Shown here piece by piece: positions 6,923-11,148 of a DNA stretch of 11,148 nucleotides (position 1 is the first letter of the stretch; the number at the start of each line of letters is the position of its first letter). This DNA is from Akkermansiaceae bacterium UBA1506 (GTDB lineage: Bacteria; Verrucomicrobiota; Verrucomicrobiia; Verrucomicrobiales; DEV007), in contig DCQY01000012.1 of NCBI GenBank assembly GCA_002323995.1, positions 1 to 11,148 on the forward strand, written 5' to 3'. The notes under the pieces were generated by a model. It ran no database searches and was not told the origin of the DNA. It worked only from the letters and a program-made list of their open reading frames with translations. The position numbers and the translations under genes are program-made.

Positions 6923-8164
6923 ATGCGACGCGCGACGACTGCCCTTTTTATTTATCTCACTCTTTCAACTTTGAGCATCACCGCGGAGGCGGATTGGCCT
7001 GAGTTTCGAGGAGGGTCATATGCCGGCCACGCACTGAATAGTGACGTTCCCTTACGGTGGTCCGAACGGGATAATGTTCGCTGGAAAGTTGGAGTGCCGG
7101 GCAAGGCTTGGTCAACACCGGCAGTCGCAGAGGGCCGCGTCTACGTAACGACCGCTACCACAGAGCAGAGCGCCCTCTCACTGCAGGCACGTTGCTATGA
7201 CCTTGTAACTGGGGAGCAAATCTGGGAGCGGGAGGCCTTCAAACTCGAGAATGGTCGGATTCACAAGAAAAACAGCCATGCATCACCCTCGCCGATCTAC
7301 GATAATGGGCGACTTTACGTACACTTTGGACATAGCGGAACTGCATGTATCGACGCCCGAACTGGCGGGGTGCTGTGGAAGCAGACGGGCCTACCCTACA
7401 AGCCAGTCCACGGAAACGGAGGCTCCCCGCTTCTCTTCGAAGACAAACTCATCTTTTCCTGCGACGGTGCCGAAGACCCCTTTGTTGCTGCTCTCGATAA
7501 GGTTAACGGACGCATACTCTGGAAAACATCTCGCGACGTGGAAGTGAGCAGGTCATTCTCATTCTCAACACCATTGCCCATAGAGGTTAACGGAAGGCCT
7601 CAAGTCATTATTCCCGGCTCTGGCGCAGTCATCGCTTATGACCCCCGCGAAGGTAGCGAGATCTGGCGTTTTCGCTACGGTGAAGGCTACTCAGTCGTGC
7701 CACGTCCGGTCTATAGCGGCGGTATGATTTATGTTTGCTCCGGCTTCAATCAGGCCAATCTCTTTGCCATAGAAGTCGACGGGCAAGGAGACGTAACTGA
7801 CACACACCTTGTATGGAGTGAACAGAAGACCATACCAAAAGAGAGCTCCCCAATCATCGTTGGTGACCAACTTTACCTGAATGACGACAAAGGCATTCTA
7901 ACCTGCTTCGACGCCGCCACTGGCAGCGTCCATTATCGCGAGCGTCTAGACGGAAAGGGAGGCTACTCCGCCTCTCCTGTTTTCGCGAACGGCCACCTTT
8001 TTTTTCATAGTGGCGATGGTGTAACCACCGTGATTAAGCCGGGTAAAAATTTTGCGAAGGTAGCGGAAAACAAAATAAACGAGTTCGGACTGTCTTCTTT
8101 AGCCGTTACTAGTGACGGCTTTATTGTGAGGACCGAAAATCATCTCTGGCGCATCGGCGAGTGA
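6923..8164 (+). CDS. Secreted PQQ-like (BamB-like) beta-propeller repeat protein
   Basis: 413 aa from the ATG at 6923. Residues 1-23 form a standard signal peptide (MRRATTALFIYLTL, cleavage AEA|D), and the mature protein starts DWPEFRGGSYAGH, typical of this exported family. An in-frame ATG at 6893 would add ten residues before the signal peptide, so I prefer 6923. At least six blades can be seen by their repeating pattern 'SxP/TPAVxxGRVYV ... CxDxxTGxxLW': residues 64-76, 92-101, 121-134, 142-152, 168-200, 239-249, 261-272, 308-333 and 348-361. The repeats D-x-x-T-G-x-x-x-W are PQQ-enzyme-like, but no adjacent-cysteine pair or clear cofactor site of a quinoprotein dehydrogenase is visible. 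A structural or binding propeller, or a carbohydrate-related periplasmic protein, is more likely than a proven PQQ enzyme. It lies 74 nt after the CPBP-like gene on the same strand, possibly co-transcribed, and ends 3 nt before the oppositely oriented sigma factor gene. Confidence 0.92.
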   Translation: MRRATTALFIYLTLSTLSITAEADWPEFRGGSYAGHALNSDVPLRWSERDNVRWKVGVPGKAWSTPAVAEGRVYVTTATTEQSALSLQARCYDLVTGEQIWEREAFKLENGRIHKKNSHASPSPIYDNGRLYVHFGHSGTACIDARTGGVLWKQTGLPYKPVHGNGGSPLLFEDKLIFSCDGAEDPFVAALDKVNGRILWKTSRDVEVSRSFSFSTPLPIEVNGRPQVIIPGSGAVIAYDPREGSEIWRFRYGEGYSVVPRPVYSGGMIYVCSGFNQANLFAIEVDGQGDVTDTHLVWSEQKTIPKESSPIIVGDQLYLNDDKGILTCFDAATGSVHYRERLDGKGGYSASPVFANGHLFFHSGDGVTTVIKPGKNFAKVAENKINEFGLSSLAVTSDGFIVRTENHLWRIGE

Positions 8165-8167
8165 TCG

Positions 8168-8791
8168 CTATCCGTCTAAATACTTATCGAGAGAATCTTT
8201 TAACTGTGCCCTAGCACGAAAGAGCAGACTCTTAACCGCAGGAACAGACATTGAAAGAATGCTCCCAATTTCCTCGTAAGGCATCTCCTCGTATCGCCTC
8301 AACACGACTGCCATTCGTTGCTTCTCGGGTAGTTCTCGAATCGCTTTGTTGACGGAAGCTTCAAGTTCCGCCTGCAGAACATTCTGATCAGGAGAAACTG
8401 TCTGAACATCTTCGACAATCCGATGAGACTCTTCCTCACGTTCTTCCACTGAAACGGTTGGCTTGCGCTTGCGTCTTCGAGCCTCATTGAAAACCAGATT
8501 CCTCGTAATAGTAAACAGCCAGGTAGTGAATTTAGCTTTTGGCTGGTAGCGCTCAGCAGACTTCCAAACCCTGACAAAGACCTGTTGCGCAATATCCTCG
8601 GCATCAGAATAGCCACCCAACATTTTTCCGACAGTCCCAATCACGGGCCCTTGATGGATTTCAACCAACTCCTCAAAGGCGGCTATATCCCCCGATTTAA
8701 CCCTCAACATTAAGGCTACATCCCGCTCGTTAGCCGCACTCCTTTCCGCATCCTCGTCAAGGGGCGCAGGCGAATCATTCGGCGAAGTCAT
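8168..8791 (-). CDS. ECF-type (sigma-70 family) RNA polymerase sigma factor
   Basis: 207 aa from the ATG at 8791. Region 2 spans about residues 35-108: core-binding and -10 recognition segments are seen in GYSDAEDIAQQVFVRVWKSA, followed by FTTWLFTITRNLVFNEARRR. An acidic linker (EEREEESHRIVED) leads to region 4 at about 150-200, with LPEKQRMAVVLRRYEEMPY and the helix-turn-helix EIGSILSMSVPAVKSLLFRA that reads the -35 element. Regions 1 and 3 are missing, as in ECF factors, and the length fits. A TTG at 8860 in the same frame would add 23 residues of unconvincing sequence; the ATG gives a normal polar N-terminus. No anti-sigma factor gene flanks it: the gene downstream is on the opposite strand (3-nt gap) and the upstream neighbour is a divergent lipid-synthesis-like gene. 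Control by a distant anti-sigma factor or by transcription is therefore inferred. The 123 nt before its start are shared with the divergent gene. Confidence 0.95.
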   Translation of the reverse strand: MTSPNDSPAPLDEDAERSAANERDVALMLRVKSGDIAAFEELVEIHQGPVIGTVGKMLGGYSDAEDIAQQVFVRVWKSAERYQPKAKFTTWLFTITRNLVFNEARRRKRKPTVSVEEREEESHRIVEDVQTVSPDQNVLQAELEASVNKAIRELPEKQRMAVVLRRYEEMPYEEIGSILSMSVPAVKSLLFRARAQLKDSLDKYLDG

Positions 8792-8914
8792 AGAGAACGT
8801 AAAATCTTGGTAATTTCCTGAGCGCAAGCGTCCAATAACAGCTAAAGTCACTACCAGCAAGCTACGAAATTAGACCCCGAACACGACAGTAAGTTACGCC
8901 TTCCGGTAATTTAA

Positions 8915-9550
8915 ATGAAACCACGCCATAGATCGAGGGCCCGTCATCGCTGGCAGCCGATGCGACGCCTTTCTCTTTTCCTGATGGGAATTGGAGTCTC
9001 CAGCGAAATGGCCGCTATCACCGGCATGGTTCTCGGTATCTTGGCTGGAATTTCCTTCATGGCTACTCGTGAGCCGTTGAATCCCCACCTATTCTGGCTA
9101 GTCGGAGCAGTGTGCTGTATCCTGAGAATAGGCTGCATTAGGCTGGATGCTTTTCTTCACCACCAAACCTCTCAACATTCCGCTGAGGAGATCTTCTTCA
9201 ATGAACTGCCCGAGCGTGTCTCAGATGCGGTCACCATTATTGGCTTCGGCTTTGCCGCGTCATCTAGCCCATGGTTAGGGCTTGCTTCCGCACTCGCGGC
9301 CATCTTTTCAGCTTACATGCGATCTCTTGGCGTGATGCGAGGAGCGGGAAAAAAGCGTTCTTCCATTGGCCCAATGACAAGAATCCACCGACTGGCCCTG
9401 ATTTCACTAACCTCGGCTTTGATGCTTTTCCCGATAACCGGTCGACTGGTGACTCCGATTCCTCATATAGCCCTTTGGGTTATGCTATTTGGCTGCTTGG
9501 CGACTATTCTCCTCCGCTGGTTCAAGCTTAAAGAATTCGACGAGACCTGA
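8915..9550 (+). CDS. CDP-alcohol phosphatidyltransferase family membrane protein, altered active site
   Basis: 211 aa with about five to six membrane segments and an Arg/His-rich cytoplasmic N-terminus (MKPRHRSRARHR). Family members swap CMP of a CDP-alcohol for an alcohol such as glycerol-3-phosphate to make phospholipids. Recognisable blocks are RLDAF (76-80) standing for the 'LDG' start of the signature, FFNELPERVSD (94-104) standing for 'xxNELPDRxxD', and GPMTRIHRLAL (152-162), also typical of one bacterial subfamily. Against the signature DGx2ARx8Gx3Dx3D, the glycine after Asp78 is Ala79, the AR pair is absent, and the third aspartate is Glu100; Asp78 and Asp104 remain. Since those aspartates bind the catalytic metals, activity may be changed or lost. 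The ATG start fits the transmembrane layout; the ribosome site is weak. It lies 77 nt before the amidase on the same strand. Confidence 0.8.
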   Translation: MKPRHRSRARHRWQPMRRLSLFLMGIGVSSEMAAITGMVLGILAGISFMATREPLNPHLFWLVGAVCCILRIGCIRLDAFLHHQTSQHSAEEIFFNELPERVSDAVTIIGFGFAASSSPWLGLASALAAIFSAYMRSLGVMRGAGKKRSSIGPMTRIHRLALISLTSALMLFPITGRLVTPIPHIALWVMLFGCLATILLRWFKLKEFDET

Positions 9551-9627
9551 CCGTCTAAAGCTTCTTTAAGATTTCCAGAACAGTTACTCGACTTCGATTG
9601 GCTCCCTCGATACGTTCGTCCCGCTTT

Positions 9628-10248
9628 ATGTTTGCATACCGCATCTGCATCTCCCTCGCTATCTCCGCGCTGATGGGAACTTTGTCGACTGGTTACCTGC
9701 CTGCACAGGAGGCGTTTACCCACGTGGTGATAGATCCCGGTCACGGTGGTAAAGACCCTGGATCCAGCTCCTATGGACTCGTGGAGAAAACTTTGACGCT
9801 GGATCTCGCGAAGCGTCTTCAGAAAATTCTCACTAGCAAGGGAATCACGACCTCTTTAACGAGAACCAAAGACGTTTTTATCTCCCTTGAAGATCGCGCT
9901 CAGCTGGCAAATTCTTCGACCGAAGTTATCTTCATTAGCTTACATTTCAACGGTCACGCAGATCGCAGTATTGCCGGAACTGAAACCCTCTACTGGCCTG
10001 GGAGCGAAAACGGGCGAATACTCGCAAGCTATATCCAAAGCGAATTAGGTCGCCGCCTCGTTACAAGGAACCGCGGATTTAAACCCAAACGACTCAAAGT
10101 GCTTGAAAAAACAAAATGCACGGCCGCTCTCATCGAGTGCGGATTCATTACCAATCGCTGGGAAAGCCAGCGCTGCGGCGCCGAGTGGTTTCGGCAGATT
10201 CTCGCAGAAGAAATTGCCCAGGGAATCCTGCGCTATCGCAAAACCTAG
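9628..10248 (+). CDS. N-acetylmuramoyl-L-alanine amidase (Amidase_3), secreted
   Basis: 206 aa. Cleaves the amide bond between N-acetylmuramic acid and L-alanine of peptidoglycan, outside the cytoplasmic membrane. Residues 1-27 form a signal peptide (FAYRICISLAISALMGTL, cleavage near LPA|Q). The catalytic domain fills the rest: VVIDPGHGGKDPG with zinc ligand His39, Glu53 in YGLVEK, His106 in ISLHFNGHAD, and catalytic Glu170 in ALIECGFITN. All four zinc or catalytic residues of the Amidase_3 family are present. There is no AMIN, SPOR or LysM targeting domain, so it is a minimal enzyme that would need a partner or simple diffusion to reach septal peptidoglycan. An in-frame TTG at 9598 would add ten residues ahead of the signal peptide; the ATG is preferred. 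ftsZ lies about 400 nt downstream on the other strand, a loose link to division. Confidence 0.95.
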   Translation: MFAYRICISLAISALMGTLSTGYLPAQEAFTHVVIDPGHGGKDPGSSSYGLVEKTLTLDLAKRLQKILTSKGITTSLTRTKDVFISLEDRAQLANSSTEVIFISLHFNGHADRSIAGTETLYWPGSENGRILASYIQSELGRRLVTRNRGFKPKRLKVLEKTKCTAALIECGFITNRWESQRCGAEWFRQILAEEIAQGILRYRKT

Positions 10249-10578
10249 CAAGGCTCATAAAACCTTCTCAGAGTTACAGCTGTTTTGTTCTAACCTTTCG
10301 CGAACTCAAGCCGGTCGCATTTTCTTTCGGTCAGAAAGCTCTAATTTATCTTAACTTCCTTCATCATTGAGTGAGAAGACAAGTGACACCACTGTGCACA
10401 ATACCTAAAACTGACGGGCTCAAAAAGGCCCTATTGAAGCATCTGGAAATTAATTTAGAACACCATCTTTAGAAAAAGCGCAAAGTGATCACTAGCCAAA
10501 TTTTCTAGAGCGACGGACGGCTCTCGCACCCAAAAAAGCGACTTTCTTGTTGCCCAGACAGAACCGCTTTTATCCAAA
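10249..10578. other. Gene-free interval between the amidase and ftsZ
   Basis: I see no convincing gene here: no reading frame with family-like composition, no tRNA, and no known RNA recognised. Two small hairpins are possible: GGGC (10416-10419) with GCCC (10428-10431), and an AGAGC/GCTCT pairing near 10510-10530. Neither has a U-tract or clear conservation signal. The interval is AT-richer than its neighbours, as expected for a 3'-to-3' gap. Confidence 0.6.
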
Positions 10579-10611
10579 CAAAAAGCCGGAACAAAAAGTC
10601 CCGGCTTTTTG
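10579..10611. terminator. Strong bidirectional intrinsic terminator (ftsZ and amidase sides)
   Basis: CAAAAAGCCGG (10579-10589) pairs perfectly with CCGGCTTTTTG (10601-10611), an 11-bp stem around an 11-nt loop. A-tract and T-tract edges give a U-run on either strand. On the minus strand it starts 34 nt after the ftsZ stop codon; on the plus strand it would stop read-through from the amidase. Confidence 0.85.
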
Positions 10612-10644
10612 GAAAATTATACGGACGTCAGGCTGATATGCTTG

Positions 10645-11148
10645 CTACTTCTTTCTAAGAAAGGTTGGCACATCCAGATCCTCACCGTCCACAATTGTCG
10701 GGTCAGTTTTGGCGAAGCGACCCTTCCCGGAAATTGGCTCCAGTTGCAACATTTCCTGCTGCTGTTTGGCTTCTTCTGAAGTCTCTCCTTCCTCAGGTAA
10801 ATCGTCCCCTGTAGCGTCGTCAAACCTCACTTCGGAATCCAAAGCATTACTTCCAAAGTCCTCCGGCAGGCGTGACTTACTGCGGCCGTCATCGCTATCA
10901 GAGGCCATCCGAGTTAGAGTAATTTTCTGCTCAGCATCTGTCACAGCCTCAACACGATCGACGCCCCCATCGTCGTCTGGGCCGGAAACTGAATCAAACG
11001 GAGTTAAATCATCACCAGCGTCTTCAACGGCTCTGGCAATAGGATTCCGTTCGTCTTCTTTGTCTACCTCCTCAGTAATTCCAAGGCCAGCCAGGGAGGG
11101 GAACTCCTCACCGTCTTCAGCGGTATCCCCGGTGGTATCTTCCGCGGT
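10645..11148 (-). CDS. ftsZ: Cell division protein FtsZ, C-terminal tail only
   Basis: The frame is open from the window end to the TAG at 10645-10647, giving 167 visible residues with no stop. The last residues, DLDVPTFLRKK, are the FtsZ C-terminal conserved peptide (consensus near D-x-D/P-x-F-L) that binds FtsA-like anchors and other division partners. Everything visible before it is low-complexity, rich in Asp, Glu, Gly, Ser and Thr, as expected for the disordered linker between the GTPase core and the peptide. The tubulin-like GTPase domain lies outside the window. The GTG at 10942-10944 is internal, not the start. The linker exceeds 150 residues, longer than the roughly 50 of E. coli FtsZ. 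Identification rests on the terminal peptide and the linker type. A terminator follows. Confidence 0.85.
   Translation of the reverse strand, partial: TAEDTTGDTAEDGEEFPSLAGLGITEEVDKEDERNPIARAVEDAGDDLTPFDSVSGPDDDGGVDRVEAVTDAEQKITLTRMASDSDDGRSKSRLPEDFGSNALDSEVRFDDATGDDLPEEGETSEEAKQQQEMLQLEPISGKGRFAKTDPTIVDGEDLDVPTFLRKK

Noticed and set aside
9554..9572. Small hairpin TCTAAAG/CTTTAAGA after the phosphatidyltransferase-like gene as a terminator
   Set aside because: AU-rich with a 3-nt loop and a bulge, and no solid U-tract; too weak to call.

Overview
The window looks like a chromosomal piece of a PVC-group bacterium, most likely Verrucomicrobiota near Opitutales/Puniceicoccales. This is inferred from family content, not from any search. 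The pointers are a very large secreted protein joining an SGNH-hydrolase-like domain to a PVC-type membrane-bound-dehydrogenase propeller, a secreted PQQ-like propeller of the 'WPEFRG...' type, weak Shine-Dalgarno sequences throughout, and an FtsZ with a long acidic tail ending in DLDVPTFLRKK. There is no sign of a mobile element, CRISPR array, tRNA or rRNA.

Layout: (1) 1-1226 (+), the 3' two-thirds or more of glutaminyl-tRNA synthetase (glnS). (2) 1363-2484 (+), a secreted thioredoxin-like protein whose reading frame is interrupted by one in-frame TGA at 1615-1617. The same frame continues uninterrupted to 2484. A hairpin with a GGUCU apical loop lies 24 nt after the TGA, so I annotate this as a candidate selenoprotein (Sec85). 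(3) 2586-5861 (-), a 1091-aa secreted SGNH-like / propeller / helical-repeat / type 1 copper protein. (4) 5985-6848 (+), a polytopic CPBP-like (Abi/CAAX) membrane protein with degenerate motifs. (5) 6923-8164 (+), a secreted PQQ-like (BamB-like) beta-propeller. (6) 8168-8791 (-), an ECF-type sigma factor, converging on gene 5 with a 3-nt gap. (7) 8915-9550 (+), a CDP-alcohol phosphatidyltransferase-like membrane protein with altered active-site residues. (8) 9628-10248 (+), a secreted N-acetylmuramoyl-L-alanine amidase. (9) About 400 nt without a gene, ending in a strong bidirectional terminator at 10579-10611. (10) 10645-11148 (-), the C-terminal tail of ftsZ, running off the window.

The genes do not form one operon. 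Strand switches separate most of them, and the common theme is the cell envelope: secreted redox and propeller proteins, membrane lipid synthesis, peptidoglycan cleavage and division. The most notable item is the candidate selenoprotein: a thioredoxin-like envelope protein in which UGA appears to be read as selenocysteine. The second is the large copper protein, where a cupredoxin domain with an intact ligand set sits where many relatives of the PVC propeller family carry a c-type heme domain.
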